From positions 1,984,001 to 2,048,000 of the forward strand of contig CAVSET010000006.1 in NCBI GenBank assembly GCA_963727075.1: DNA of 64,000 nucleotides. Reading direction: 5' to 3'. Shown here piece by piece: positions 1 through 9,084 of this stretch (its first letter is position 1; each line of letters opens with the position of its first letter). The notes beneath the pieces were generated by a model. The model saw nothing but the letters and a program-made list of their open reading frames with translations. It had not been told where the DNA came from and ran no database searches. The stretch comes from Bog-756 sp963727075 (GTDB taxonomy: Bacteria; Actinomycetota; Acidimicrobiia; Acidimicrobiales; RAAP-2). The position numbers and the translations under genes are program-made.

Positions 1-41
1 ACATCGAGGGTGATGGCGAACGGTGGATCCATCTCGATCAC
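1..41 (-). CDS. N-terminus of the next gene in the por operon (cut by window edge)
   Basis: Only about 13 codons are visible. A GTG at 41-39 overlaps the TGA stop of porB (40-38) as GTGA, and the frame stays open to the edge, starting V-I-E-M-D-P-P-F-A-I. An ATG four codons in (32-30) is an alternative start. The overlap suggests translational coupling to porB. Too little protein is present to name it. A ferredoxin-type delta subunit is missing from the visible por genes and could lie further left, but this N-terminus shows no Fe-S motif. Confidence 0.4.
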   Translation of the reverse strand, partial: MIEMDPPFAITLD

Positions 42-1057
42 CCCTCCGTGCTGATGCGGTCGGATTCGTCGTCGATCAATCCGTAGGCCGCGATATTCGA
101 GTCGGCAATCGCCTGGATGCGGGCGATCGTGTCCGTGTGCGGGTGGTCGCCGAACAGGTGGGCATAGCGACCCTGGATCGAGAGGTACGCCTCTACCGGC
201 GTGCGGCGGCGGATGGGCGAGACAGCGGTGATCTCGCCGTCGACGGCCTCGTACACCGGGAAGAGACCGGTCTCCGTCGCCAAGCGCGCCACCGTGATGG
301 TGTCGCTCGGACTCGAGCCCCATCCCAGGGGGCAGGGGACGAGGATATGGAGGTACCGGGCGCCGTGGACCTCCATGGCGTGCTCGACCTTCCGCTCGAG
401 ATCGTGAAGATCGGCCACGGTCGCCGTCGCAACATAGGGAATGCCATGGGCCATGGCGATGCGGGGCAGGTCCTTTCCCTGTCCGAAGGGGTTGCCAGGG
501 TCGCGACCCACCGCCTCGGTGGTGGCCGTGCGCACCGCCGGAGGTGTGGCCCCCGAGCGCTGGACCCCGGTGTTCATGTAGGCCTCGTTGTCGTAGCAGA
601 TGAAGAGCACGTCATCGTTGCGCTCGAACATGCCTGAGAGGCACCCGAATCCGATGTCTACGGTCCCGCCATCGCCCGCCTGCGAGACGACGCGCACGTC
701 GGTCCTTCCCTTCACTCGCAGCGCCGCGGCCACCCCGGTGGCGACAGCCGGCGCATTCCCGAACAGTGAATGGAGCCAGGGGATCCGCCATGAAGTCTCG
801 GGGTAGGGAGTGGAGAACACCTCGAGACATCCGGTGGCGTTCACCGCCACCAGCTGGTCGTGGGTCGCCCGCATCGCCGCGTCGAGGGCGTAGCGGGCCC
901 CGAGGGCTTCGCCGCATCCCTGGCAGGCTCGGTGCCCCGAATCGAGCGAATTGGCGCGGCCTGGGTCGGACTGGGCGGTCTGGTCGCCGTCGCCGAGCAG
1001 CCGGTTCCCGACGGCGAAGCTCCCCACCTGGTAGAAGCGGACGGGCTGGCCGGTCAT
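38..1057 (-). CDS. porB: 2-oxoacid:ferredoxin oxidoreductase, beta (TPP-binding) subunit
   Basis: Cytoplasmic subunit that binds thiamine pyrophosphate and a 4Fe-4S cluster in pyruvate (or other 2-oxoacid):ferredoxin oxidoreductase, which makes acyl-CoA, CO2 and reduced ferredoxin. About 339 aa. The N-terminal part has C-Q-G-C-G, the CxxC typical of beta subunits. The TPP/Mg motif is seen as GDGGTVDIG, followed by YDNEAYMNTG. ATG 1057 is chosen over the upstream GTG at 1069 because AGGAG lies five bases before it. It follows the porA stop by 8 bp and overlaps the next gene. Substrate (pyruvate, 2-oxoisovalerate or other) cannot be told from sequence alone. Confidence 0.9.
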   Translation of the reverse strand: MTGQPVRFYQVGSFAVGNRLLGDGDQTAQSDPGRANSLDSGHRACQGCGEALGARYALDAAMRATHDQLVAVNATGCLEVFSTPYPETSWRIPWLHSLFGNAPAVATGVAAALRVKGRTDVRVVSQAGDGGTVDIGFGCLSGMFERNDDVLFICYDNEAYMNTGVQRSGATPPAVRTATTEAVGRDPGNPFGQGKDLPRIAMAHGIPYVATATVADLHDLERKVEHAMEVHGARYLHILVPCPLGWGSSPSDTITVARLATETGLFPVYEAVDGEITAVSPIRRRTPVEAYLSIQGRYAHLFGDHPHTDTIARIQAIADSNIAAYGLIDDESDRISTEG

Positions 1058-1065
1058 GGCGCTCC

Positions 1066-2316
1066 TCACCCGACCCGGGGCGCGGTCCCGAGGTCGCGCA
1101 GGACGTTCTCGGCCGACGGTCCAGATCGCCTGGTCCGGGCCATCCGGGCGCGTTCCCGCTCGACCACCGCGTGGTTGAGATCGAGGAAGGTGACGGGATC
1201 GAGCTCGTCCCGGGTGGCGGCGGCGAGCATCCCCTCCAGCGAGGCCCGGGTGATCGGGCGCCCGCCCAGTCCGGCGACGACCGTTCGCAGGGAGCAGTCA
1301 CTCTCATGGGTCGCCATGGCGACATCGGTGGACAGCACACCGCCGAACCCGATGCTGAACGCCTTCTCCACCACCACGATCCTGCGGGCCATGGAGAGCG
1401 CGTCCCGTACCGCCTCCCAAGGGAACGGCCGGAACGAGGTGATCCCGACGACCCCCATCCGTTCGCCGGCATCCCGCTGTTGGTCGACGGCGTCTTTGAT
1501 CGTCCCGAGCACAGACCCCAGGGCAACGACGACCGTCTCCGCGTCCTCGGTCCGGTAGGCATGGACCAGGCCGCCGCTCGGGCGCCCGAAACGCTGGGTG
1601 AACTCGGCGGCAAGGACAGGGATCCGTTCCAGGGCATCGAGCTGGCGGAGGTGGGCGAGATACCGGACCTCCTCGAAGGCCTCCGGACCGACCATCGCCC
1701 CGATGGAGACCGGATCGTCGGGATCGAGCACCTGACGGGGTTCGAAGGGAGGGAGGAAGGCATCGACGTCAGCCTGCTCGGGCACGTCGACCGCCTCGAC
1801 CGCATGGGTGAGGATGAACCCGTCCATGCACACCATCACCGGGACGGACAGCTCTTCGGCCAGGCGAAAGGCCTGGACATGGAGATCGGCGGCCTCCTGG
1901 TTGGTCTCGGCGAAGAGTTGGACCCATCCCGCGTCCCGAGCGGACATCGCATCGCTGTGGTCGTTCCAGATGTTGATCGGGGCGCCGATCGCCCGGTTGG
2001 CGAGCGTCATGACGATGGGAAGCCCGAGCCCGGCCGCGTTGTAGACCGCCTCCATCATGAAGAGCAAGCCCTGGCTCGACGTGGCCGTGTAGGCGCGTGC
2101 TCCTGTCGCCGACGCCCCGATCGAGGCCGACATGGCTGCGAATTCCGATTCAACGTTGACGAACTCGCAGGGCGAGAGCGACCCGGACTTCACCATCACG
2201 CTGATGGCCTCGATGATGTGGGTCTGGGGTGAGATGGGATAGGCGCACACCACCTCGGGTCGGCAGGCCCTGACCGACTCTGCGACGGCGCGGGATCCCT
2301 CAATCTGCCGCAGCAC
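1066..2316 (-). CDS. porA: 2-oxoacid:ferredoxin oxidoreductase, alpha subunit
   Basis: Alpha subunit (pyrimidine-binding and transketolase C-terminal-like domains), about 416 aa from GTG 2316. The N-terminus V-L-R-Q-I-E-G-S-R-A-V-A matches where alpha subunits normally begin. The longer frame from 2385 would overlap porG by 86 bp, whereas GTG 2316 overlaps it by only 17 bp. Visible hallmarks are AYPISPQTHIIE near the N-terminus, the FVNVESEFAAMSA segment and TATSSQGL, all characteristic of PFOR alpha chains. It works with porB and porG encoded on either side. Nothing appears damaged. Confidence 0.9.
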   Translation of the reverse strand: MLRQIEGSRAVAESVRACRPEVVCAYPISPQTHIIEAISVMVKSGSLSPCEFVNVESEFAAMSASIGASATGARAYTATSSQGLLFMMEAVYNAAGLGLPIVMTLANRAIGAPINIWNDHSDAMSARDAGWVQLFAETNQEAADLHVQAFRLAEELSVPVMVCMDGFILTHAVEAVDVPEQADVDAFLPPFEPRQVLDPDDPVSIGAMVGPEAFEEVRYLAHLRQLDALERIPVLAAEFTQRFGRPSGGLVHAYRTEDAETVVVALGSVLGTIKDAVDQQRDAGERMGVVGITSFRPFPWEAVRDALSMARRIVVVEKAFSIGFGGVLSTDVAMATHESDCSLRTVVAGLGGRPITRASLEGMLAAATRDELDPVTFLDLNHAVVERERARMARTRRSGPSAENVLRDLGTAPRVG

Positions 2317-2890
2317 GGGCCCACTCGGCTCTTGACATTGCAACCATCTGACAGGCACGGCTGGCGGCGGCCACATTCTGCTCACCGACGGCGCCCGGGT
2401 AACGCTGGCGAATCGCCACGCCGAGGGCGTCGAGCGAGATCTGGCCGGTCACTGCGGCGAACCCCCCTAGGAGTGCCGAGTTCGGCAGAGGGCGACCGAG
2501 CTGCTCGAGGGCGACCTCGGTCGCCGGACAGGAGACCAGGCGATCGGGGTGGAACCGTTGGGCCAGTTCTCCGAGACCGAGCTCATCGAAGCTGCGCGCC
2601 GTGTTGACGAGGACGTAGCCCTCCGGCGACAGCCCGGCAAAGAGATCGACCTGGTGGATCAGGGTGACGTCCTGGACGATGAGCGCGTCCGGTTCGATCA
2701 CCGGTTCTCGGGTGCGAATCGGACGGTCGTCGAGACGGCAATAGGAGATGACCGGGGCACCCATCCTCTCGGAACCGAAACTCGGGAACGCCTGCGCCTG
2801 GCGTCCTTCGGTGAACGCCGCCATGGACAGGATCTCCGCCGCGGTGACAACGCCCTGTCCCCCGCGCCCGTGGATGCGAACCTGGAACAT
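2300..2890 (-). CDS. porG: 2-oxoacid:ferredoxin oxidoreductase, gamma subunit
   Basis: 196 aa, the normal gamma-subunit length. The start MFQVRIHGRGGQGVVTAAEI carries the family's glycine-rich GRGGQG motif, and the FPSFGSERMGAPV segment is also diagnostic. Gamma helps bind CoA and holds the heterotetramer together. It starts 9 bp after the gap stop and overlaps porA, so gap-porG-porA-porB is one transcription unit. The delta subunit (2x4Fe-4S ferredoxin) often found next to gamma is absent here. Confidence 0.92.
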   Translation of the reverse strand: MFQVRIHGRGGQGVVTAAEILSMAAFTEGRQAQAFPSFGSERMGAPVISYCRLDDRPIRTREPVIEPDALIVQDVTLIHQVDLFAGLSPEGYVLVNTARSFDELGLGELAQRFHPDRLVSCPATEVALEQLGRPLPNSALLGGFAAVTGQISLDALGVAIRQRYPGAVGEQNVAAASRACQMVAMSRAEWARAAAD

Positions 2891-2899
2891 GCTCGTGCC

Positions 2900-3925
2900 T
2901 CACTCCCGTCGTGAGCTCTGGCCTCCGGCCCCGACGGCGGCGGCGAGGTCGGCGAGCCGACTGGCGTAGCCCGACTCGTTGTCGTACCAGCCGAGCACCT
3001 TGACCAGGTGGCCGTGGACCATGGTGAGGTCGGAGTCGAAGACGCAGGAGAAGGGAGACCCGACAATGTCCGAGGAGACGAGGGGCTCGTCCGAGTACTC
3101 CAGCAGGCCGGCGAGGCGACCGGATGCCGCGGCCGCCCGGTAGGCATCCTTGACTTCGGTGACGGTCGGTGTGGCGTGGATGTTGGCCACCAGATCGGTG
3201 ATCGAAGCGTCGGGGATAGGCACGCGGAGGGCCAGACCGTCCAGCGATCCAGCCACGCTCGGGAGTACCTGACCGGTGGCGCGGGCCGCGCCGGTCGTCG
3301 TTGGCACGATGTTGATGGCCGCCCCCCTCGAGCGCCGCGGATCCTTGTGCAGGGCGTCGACCAGGCGCTGATCACCGGTATAGGCGTGCACGGTCGTCAT
3401 GAAGCCGTCCTCGATGCCGAACGCATCATCGAGGACCTTGGCCAGGACCGCGAGGCAGTTGGTGGTGCAGGAGGCGTTGGAGATGACGAAATCGTGGGCC
3501 GGATCGAAGAGGTCCTCGTTCACGCCGACGACGAACGTCGCGTCGGCATCGCCGGAGGGAGCTGAGATCACGACACGGGTCGCGCCTGCTTCGAGGTGCG
3601 AGTTCGCCTTGTCGCGGCTGGTGTTCCTTCCCGTCGACTCGATGACCACGTCAACGCCGAGCTCGCGCCATGGGAGGGACTTGGGCTCGGGCTCGGAGAG
3701 GATGGCGATCTGCCGGGTGCCGATGACCATGCGACCGCCATCGACTCCGACCTCCTCGGGATAGCGTCCGTGCACGGAGTCCCGGGCGAACAGTCGAGCC
3801 AGCGCGTCGGGCGCGCCGAGGTCGTTGATGGCCACGATATCGAAGTCATGCGAGGAAGCGAGCGCAGCACGAAGAAAGGAGCGCCCGGTCCGCCCGAAGC
3901 CGTTTATTGCCACTCGTACCGTCAA
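2900..3925 (-). CDS. gap: Glyceraldehyde-3-phosphate dehydrogenase
   Basis: Interconverts glyceraldehyde 3-phosphate and 1,3-bisphosphoglycerate in glycolysis and gluconeogenesis. 341 aa, full length. The Rossmann motif is INGFGRTGR (residues 7-15) and the catalytic cysteine lies in SNASCTTNC (Cys153). NDL near residue 35 places an Asp at the position that favours NAD over NADP. WYDNESGYA near the C-terminus is the family signature. The start is TTG, with a GGAAGG-like site upstream. It is the first gene of an operon with porGAB, which couples the triose step to oxidation of the downstream 2-oxoacid. This is an unusual arrangement. Confidence 0.95.
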   Translation of the reverse strand: MTVRVAINGFGRTGRSFLRAALASSHDFDIVAINDLGAPDALARLFARDSVHGRYPEEVGVDGGRMVIGTRQIAILSEPEPKSLPWRELGVDVVIESTGRNTSRDKANSHLEAGATRVVISAPSGDADATFVVGVNEDLFDPAHDFVISNASCTTNCLAVLAKVLDDAFGIEDGFMTTVHAYTGDQRLVDALHKDPRRSRGAAINIVPTTTGAARATGQVLPSVAGSLDGLALRVPIPDASITDLVANIHATPTVTEVKDAYRAAAASGRLAGLLEYSDEPLVSSDIVGSPFSCVFDSDLTMVHGHLVKVLGWYDNESGYASRLADLAAAVGAGGQSSRRE

Positions 3926-4164
3926 GGTTCGTGCCTTCCTGCGTCAGAGGTTCATCGATCTCCTCTGCCATCGTGCTCCTCGTGCGCCGAGCCAGGTAGG
4001 GCCGAACGTCCCACATCACGGGAGATCCAGGCCGGCACCGGGACCTGCCGGCGGGCATGTAGCCGACCGGGTCCTGGGCGGTACCCCGTATGAACAGGGA
4101 CTTCACCGGGTTGGTGGAAGTGCGCCCGATCGGTCATCGCCCCAGTCACCAGGGAGCGACGGAG

Positions 4165-4581
4165 TCACCTCGCCCGATGGTCGATCCGCCGGCCGCTGAT
4201 CTCGTCGATGGACATGTGCACGAGGAGACTCCGGTCCCCACCAGCCCAGGGCGATAGGGCGATCGGTTGGGCGTGGCGGTCGCGCTCGACCGAGGGTGGG
4301 AGATGGGCGCACCGGCCGACAGCCAGCACACTCCAACCCTCGTGATAGACATCGTCTTCCCCGTCTATCTCGAAGGAGGCGGCGGCATCGGAGGTGGCCC
4401 GGTCGAGGTCCCCTCCTCGTCGGATGCAGAGCAAGATGGCGCCGTCGACCAGGGCATAGTTGACGGGGAACACCACCGGAGAGCCACGTACGACCACCGC
4501 GATCCGGCCGAAACCGCGCTCCTCCAACAACCGCAGGCACTCGGCTCGATCGATCTCCGCCAGTTGCTCCACGGTCGCCAA
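4165..4581 (-). CDS. Pyridoxamine 5'-phosphate oxidase-fold flavin-binding protein
   Basis: About 139 aa. The split-barrel FMN-binding family is suggested by the N-terminal helix ECLRLLEERGFGRIAV followed by the strand GSPVVFPVNYAL, then ILLCIRRGGDLDRA, SFEIDGED and the closing GWSVLAVGRC. These are typical of small PPOX-class proteins of unknown substrate. TTG 4581 is preferred because GGAGAG precedes it. Upstream in-frame residues are arginine- and serine-rich and unlike the family. It stands alone between gap and gpsA. The specific reaction is unknown. Confidence 0.75.
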   Translation of the reverse strand: MATVEQLAEIDRAECLRLLEERGFGRIAVVVRGSPVVFPVNYALVDGAILLCIRRGGDLDRATSDAAASFEIDGEDDVYHEGWSVLAVGRCAHLPPSVERDRHAQPIALSPWAGGDRSLLVHMSIDEISGRRIDHRAR

Positions 4582-4834
4582 TCTAGAGGGGCTCTCCGAC
4601 CGGCGACGGCTCGACCACGGCACCCGGCTGGTCTGGGACTTTCGGCCCTGCCGACCTGGCCGCGGCACGAACAAGATGGACCAGGGCAGGCGTGTGGCGC
4701 TGGAGCCGAGTCAAGGGGAGGGCCGAGACATGCTGGCACGAGCATCCGATACCGGAATGCTGACGGTCCGCCTGTCCGGTTGAGATGGACCCGCTCCCGG
4801 GCAATGGAGTCACCATCCGGGTGGACGGGCCCCG

Positions 4835-5824
4835 ATGAACGTGACCGTGCTCGGGGCGGGATCATGGGGCACGACCATCGCGTCCCTGGTGGCCCCGAGG
4901 CACGACACCGTACTTTGGGCCCGAAATCCCGACATCGCCAAGTCGATCGACATCGAACACGTCAACCCGGCGTACCTGCCCGGCTTCGAGCTGCCCGTCG
5001 AGCTGGTGGCCACCCCCGATCTCGAGATGGCGGTGGGCCGGGCCGAGTTGCTCGTCGTCGGGGTGCCCACCTCGGGTTTCCGGAGCGTGCTCGAAGCGGC
5101 CACCACCTACCTCGACCAGGGAATACCGATCGTCAGCCTGGCCAAGGGGCTCGAGCGCGGCTCTCTCCTGCGCATGACCGAGGTGATCAGCCAAGTTGCT
5201 CCCGGGCACCCGGTGGCTGCCTTGACCGGTCCCAACCTGGCTCGGGAGATCATGGCCGGAAAGGCCGCCGCCGCCGTCATTGCCACCGACGATCTCGAAA
5301 TGGCCCAGGCCATTCAAGGCGTATTCACCCGCGGCGTCTTCCGTGTGTATCTCAACGACGACGTCATAGGTTGTGAGATGGGTGGCGCCCTCAAGAACAC
5401 GATCGCCATCGCCGCCGGGATTGGCCAGGGACTGGACGTCGGGGACAATACGCGCGCCGCCATCATCTCCCGCGGACTGGCTGAGCTCACTCGGCTCGGA
5501 GTGGCCATGGGTGCGCAACCGGCCACCTTCGCGGGACTGGCCGGTATGGGTGACCTGATCGCCACCTGCATGAGCCCCTACAGCCGCAACCGTACCGTCG
5601 GAGAGGAGTTGGGCAGGGGGCGCAGGCTCGAAGACATCCTGGCGGAGATGCACATGGTCGCCGAGGGTGTGAACACGACGACCGTGGCGCTCGAGCTCGC
5701 CGCAAGGCACCATCTCGATCTGCCCATCTGCGCCATGATCAATCGGATCATCAACGGCGAGATCCGGCCCCTGGAAGCCTACCGAGGCCTGATCCCGGCC
5801 GGTCGCGAGGCGGACCCGGGGTGA
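4835..5824 (+). CDS. gpsA: Glycerol-3-phosphate dehydrogenase [NAD(P)+]
   Basis: Reduces dihydroxyacetone phosphate to sn-glycerol 3-phosphate for phospholipid synthesis. 329 aa, full length. The N-terminal nucleotide-binding loop is GAGSWGTT (residues 7-14). KGLE, LTGPNLA and the catalytic-lysine region GGALKNTIAIAAG follow, with GLAGMGDL and SRNRTVGEEL in the C-terminal domain. The ATG start gives the canonical MNVTVLGAG beginning. It is the only rightward gene in this stretch and meets the leftward treT gene 90 bp downstream. Confidence 0.95.
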   Translation: MNVTVLGAGSWGTTIASLVAPRHDTVLWARNPDIAKSIDIEHVNPAYLPGFELPVELVATPDLEMAVGRAELLVVGVPTSGFRSVLEAATTYLDQGIPIVSLAKGLERGSLLRMTEVISQVAPGHPVAALTGPNLAREIMAGKAAAAVIATDDLEMAQAIQGVFTRGVFRVYLNDDVIGCEMGGALKNTIAIAAGIGQGLDVGDNTRAAIISRGLAELTRLGVAMGAQPATFAGLAGMGDLIATCMSPYSRNRTVGEELGRGRRLEDILAEMHMVAEGVNTTTVALELAARHHLDLPICAMINRIINGEIRPLEAYRGLIPAGREADPG

Positions 5825-5914
5825 TCGCTTGGCTGATGTCGAAGGGGAGCCACGCTCGCTGTGGCGGACGGTCGGTGCCGGGGTGAGTAGGACTACCGAA
5901 GGGCCACCAAAGGA

Positions 5915-7453
5915 CTACGCGGACAATTCGGCAATGAGCCGGGCGAAGAGGATCAGGTGCTTGTCGCCCACGAAACCTTCGAGGACATGTTGGCGGGCGC
6001 TCGAACCGAGCGAGACGATGTCGCCGGGACGAGCAAGTAGTTCGGCAAGGGTGTCCCCGAAGGTGACCAGATCGGTGGGGTCCTCGAGCAGGATGCCCGT
6101 GCCGGGGACAACCTGTCCGGTGATACCACCGACGCTCGAAGCCACCACAGCCTTGGCCTTCCACATGCCCTCGGCGACAGTCAGGCCGAAACCCTCGACC
6201 AAACTCTTCTGAACGATCACGGTGGCATGCCGCTGGATGGCATTCACCATGGCCGCATTCTCGTCTATGTCGTCCATCGGCAGTGTGACCAGCGTGACGC
6301 GCCGGCGCGCCTCGATGGCCAGCTCCTCCCAGTTCGCCATGCAATCGGCGAATACCTCGGCGCCTTCGGGATCATCGGCAACGTCCGCCACCGATGGACC
6401 GACCAGCGCCAGGTGAGCATCGACACCCTCTGACACGGAATGAGCGAACCCGCGCATGACCCCGGCCATGTCCTTCAATCGATCCCACCGAGATACTTGG
6501 ACCACCAGCGGTGTGTCCGCGTTCAGGCCCGAAACCCCTTCGGAGACGATCGCGGCCTTCCGCTTGACCTGCCCGGTGGAGCCGTCGCCACGGACGAACC
6601 CGCTGCTCCGACCCTGGGCCCCGCGTTCGAGTAGACCGATCCGACGGAGAATGCGGGTGACGTCGCTCGCTGACAGATCCTCGTTCTTCGGCGAGAACGG
6701 GTCGATCGATGGAGGGATCACCCGAACCTTGGACACCTCCATCCACGAAGGGACGTACTCACGCAACGAGAAGATGTAGACCTCGCAGAACTCCAGGTGG
6801 GGTCGGAGGAACGACCACGCCTCTTCGGTCCACTGGTTGGTCGACTTCCGCCCCACGTGGCATCGCCAAATCACCTTGGCTCCCGCCCGGGCGAAGGCAC
6901 CAGCCATCCCGGCCGTCTGGGGGTCATGGAGGAGAACCACGTCACCAGGTCGGACGCGGCTGATCGCGCTGTCCACATTGGCCGCGGTGGTCGCCGTGTA
7001 GTGCGCCTTCTCATTGTCCGAGAGTCGACCTCGGTCTCCGGCTGCTCCGTGAAGACGATTGTGGATCCGTTTGGTGATGGAGAAGAACTCGGGATCGCCG
7101 TTCATGACGAGCCAGCGGATATCGACATCAGCGTCGAGCGTGTAGCCCACCAGTACCTGAAGCATTTCGGCGACGCCCCCACCGGCCGCCGTCGAGCTCA
7201 CATTCCATACTGTGACTCCCTGGAGCAGCTGACTGGCCAGAGTGGCGGCCTGCCGAAGCTCCCGGTAGCGCGTCGCTCCGATGAGCGGCTCGAAGCGGGA
7301 AAGAGCCCGGATAGGCACCTGGATCTGTTTGACGGTGTCCTCCTCAGCGACAGCCTGCAGGGCAGCCAACGGTGAGATCCTCCCACGGGCAGCCCGTCGG
7401 CACGGTTCGTCCCGATCATTCTGCCGCCGAACATCGGGGTCTTTCTCACCCAC
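5915..7453 (-). CDS. treT: TreT-like trehalose synthase (family 4 glycosyltransferase)
   Basis: 512 aa GT-B fold enzyme resembling trehalose glycosyltransferring synthase, which joins an NDP-glucose and glucose to make trehalose. The N-terminal LSRFEPLIGATRYRELRQAA and WNVSSTAAGGGVAEML segments are characteristic of this family. The donor-binding half carries QVSRWDRLKDMAGVMRGF and the EX7E-type region SLVEGFGLTVAEGMW. The GTG start has a GAGG-like site. Trehalose phosphorylase shares this architecture, so the exact donor is not certain. It lies just downstream of, and in the same direction as, the acyl-CoA ligase. Confidence 0.78.
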   Translation of the reverse strand: MGEKDPDVRRQNDRDEPCRRAARGRISPLAALQAVAEEDTVKQIQVPIRALSRFEPLIGATRYRELRQAATLASQLLQGVTVWNVSSTAAGGGVAEMLQVLVGYTLDADVDIRWLVMNGDPEFFSITKRIHNRLHGAAGDRGRLSDNEKAHYTATTAANVDSAISRVRPGDVVLLHDPQTAGMAGAFARAGAKVIWRCHVGRKSTNQWTEEAWSFLRPHLEFCEVYIFSLREYVPSWMEVSKVRVIPPSIDPFSPKNEDLSASDVTRILRRIGLLERGAQGRSSGFVRGDGSTGQVKRKAAIVSEGVSGLNADTPLVVQVSRWDRLKDMAGVMRGFAHSVSEGVDAHLALVGPSVADVADDPEGAEVFADCMANWEELAIEARRRVTLVTLPMDDIDENAAMVNAIQRHATVIVQKSLVEGFGLTVAEGMWKAKAVVASSVGGITGQVVPGTGILLEDPTDLVTFGDTLAELLARPGDIVSLGSSARQHVLEGFVGDKHLILFARLIAELSA

Positions 7454-7486
7454 ACAACCACCTCGAGAAGGTGGCGGTCGACCGGA

Positions 7487-9061
7487 TCAGCTCACCTGGC
7501 GCTCGTGGTTCTCCCAGTAGGAACGGCGCAACTCGCGCTTCAGAGGCTTGAACGCTCCGGACAGGGGAAGCGGTCCGTCTTGGAATTCCACCGACTTCGG
7601 GACCTTGAACCCGGCAAGGAACTGGCGGGCGTATTCGATCAACTCCTCCGCCGACGCCTTCATCCCCTGCCGAAGGACCACGATGGCGTGGACTGCCTCG
7701 CCCCAGCTGTCGTTCGGTATGCCGATGACCGCGACATCTTGGACCGCAGGGTGAGAGGAGATGGCATTCTCCACCTCGATGGAGTAGACGTTCTCCCCAC
7801 CCGTGACGATCATGTCCTTCATCCGGTCGGTGAGGTGCAGGAGTCCGGCCTCGTCGATGAAGCCCATGTCTCCGGTGCGGTACCAACCCTCGCGCATCGC
7901 CGCCTTGGTCTCTTCTGGCTTCCTCCAGTACTCCCGCATCAGGTTGCCGCCACGGGCACATACCTCTCCCGCCTCTCCCCGGGGAAGGGGCTGACCGAGA
8001 GAATCCGTGATCTGCAGCTCTACTCCGAGCAAGGGCCGGCCGGATGAATTGAGCGCATCGCCCCCCCGCCGGTGGTCCTCGGCGTTGAGGAAGGTCAACG
8101 CTGAGGACGCCTCGGTCATGCCATAACCCTGGATGAAGTCCGTGTCGGGGAGCATCTCCAGCCATCGTTGGAGAAGGTCACGGGAGATGGGGGATGCTCC
8201 ATAGACGAGCTGGCGCAGCGATTGGAGGCGCTCGGCCGCGAAGCCCTCCACTCGCTCCAGCATGGACAACATGACCGGGATCGCCATCGTCGTGTCGATC
8301 TTCTGGCTCTCGATCACATTCACCACCAGCTCTGGGTCGAACAACGGGATCGTCACCGAGGTCGCGCCGGTGGCGGGGATACCGAGGACGCCGGCGACGA
8401 GGGCGGCATGGAACATGGGGGACTGGAACAAGAACCGCCGCCCTTCGCGGAGTCCGATCTCGGCGAGCACGTGGTACACGTTGAGCACCTCTGCCCGCTG
8501 CTCGAGCAGAGCACCCTTGGGGAAACCGGTCGTGCCGCCGGTGTACATGAGAATGGCTGCGTCCGACTCCTCCGGCTCTGGCAGCATGGCCGGTTCACCG
8601 GCCGCCAGCAGCTCCTCGTAGCCGAAGGTGTCACCTTCTGGCGGTCCTCCGATGATGACGACCTTGTCGATCTTGGCCCCGTCGGCTCGGGCCCGGTCGA
8701 CCAGCGCGGCGAACACCGGATCGGTGAAGACCACCCTGGTTCCGGAGTCATTGAGGACATAGGCGAGCTCAGAGGACGTGAAGCGGATGTTGAGTGGGTT
8801 GATGATGCCCGCTCCGAAGAGGGCGGCATGGTACAGCTCCAGGTACTCATGGCCGTTCATGGCCAGCACGGCGAATCGGTTGCGTGGCCTCACGCCCAAC
8901 TCGCTCTTCATGGCGTTCGCCAGTCTCAAGAGGCGATCGACGTGGTTGGCGAAGGTGCCTTCGTAGCGAGTGCCCTCGCGCGTCACGTCGATGAACGCCA
9001 CCTTGTCAGCCAGCTGCTCGGCGCGAGGCAGCAAGAGCCGCGGATAGACGAGCTCCTTCAT
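7487..9061 (-). CDS. Acyl-CoA synthetase (AMP-forming fatty acid-CoA ligase)
   Basis: Activates a carboxylic acid as an acyl-adenylate and then a CoA thioester. 524 aa. Adenylation motifs are in order: MYTGGTTGFPKGA, QGYGMTEASS, WYRTGDMGF and the hinge DRMKDMIVTGGENV. The C-terminal lysine region is FKPLKRELR. It belongs to the long/medium-chain FadD-like group; chain length cannot be read from sequence. The start ATG 9061 has GGGAGG nine bases upstream. That RBS-plus-ATG block is tandemly duplicated (see the repeat entry), so ribosomes may begin at a short leader ORF that ends on this ATG. Confidence 0.92.
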   Translation of the reverse strand: MKELVYPRLLLPRAEQLADKVAFIDVTREGTRYEGTFANHVDRLLRLANAMKSELGVRPRNRFAVLAMNGHEYLELYHAALFGAGIINPLNIRFTSSELAYVLNDSGTRVVFTDPVFAALVDRARADGAKIDKVVIIGGPPEGDTFGYEELLAAGEPAMLPEPEESDAAILMYTGGTTGFPKGALLEQRAEVLNVYHVLAEIGLREGRRFLFQSPMFHAALVAGVLGIPATGATSVTIPLFDPELVVNVIESQKIDTTMAIPVMLSMLERVEGFAAERLQSLRQLVYGASPISRDLLQRWLEMLPDTDFIQGYGMTEASSALTFLNAEDHRRGGDALNSSGRPLLGVELQITDSLGQPLPRGEAGEVCARGGNLMREYWRKPEETKAAMREGWYRTGDMGFIDEAGLLHLTDRMKDMIVTGGENVYSIEVENAISSHPAVQDVAVIGIPNDSWGEAVHAIVVLRQGMKASAEELIEYARQFLAGFKVPKSVEFQDGPLPLSGAFKPLKRELRRSYWENHERQVS

Positions 9062-9084
9062 GGCGATGAACCTCCCTTCACCAT
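9058..9084 (-). CDS. 8-codon leader ORF overlapping the acyl-CoA ligase start
   Basis: ATG 9084 reads M-V-K-G-G-S-S-P and stops at TGA 9060-9058, overlapping the ligase ATG 9061-9059 as ATGA. Its RBS is the upstream copy of the 23-bp duplication. The geometry is that of a translationally coupled leader peptide. Function is inferred only from position; the peptide itself has no recognisable content. Confidence 0.45.
   Translation of the reverse strand: MVKGGSSP

Noticed and set aside
766..2232. Long rightward open frame (488 codons) opposite porA/porB
   Set aside because: Arg/Gly/Pro/His-rich shadow of well-supported minus-strand genes, a common effect of high GC.
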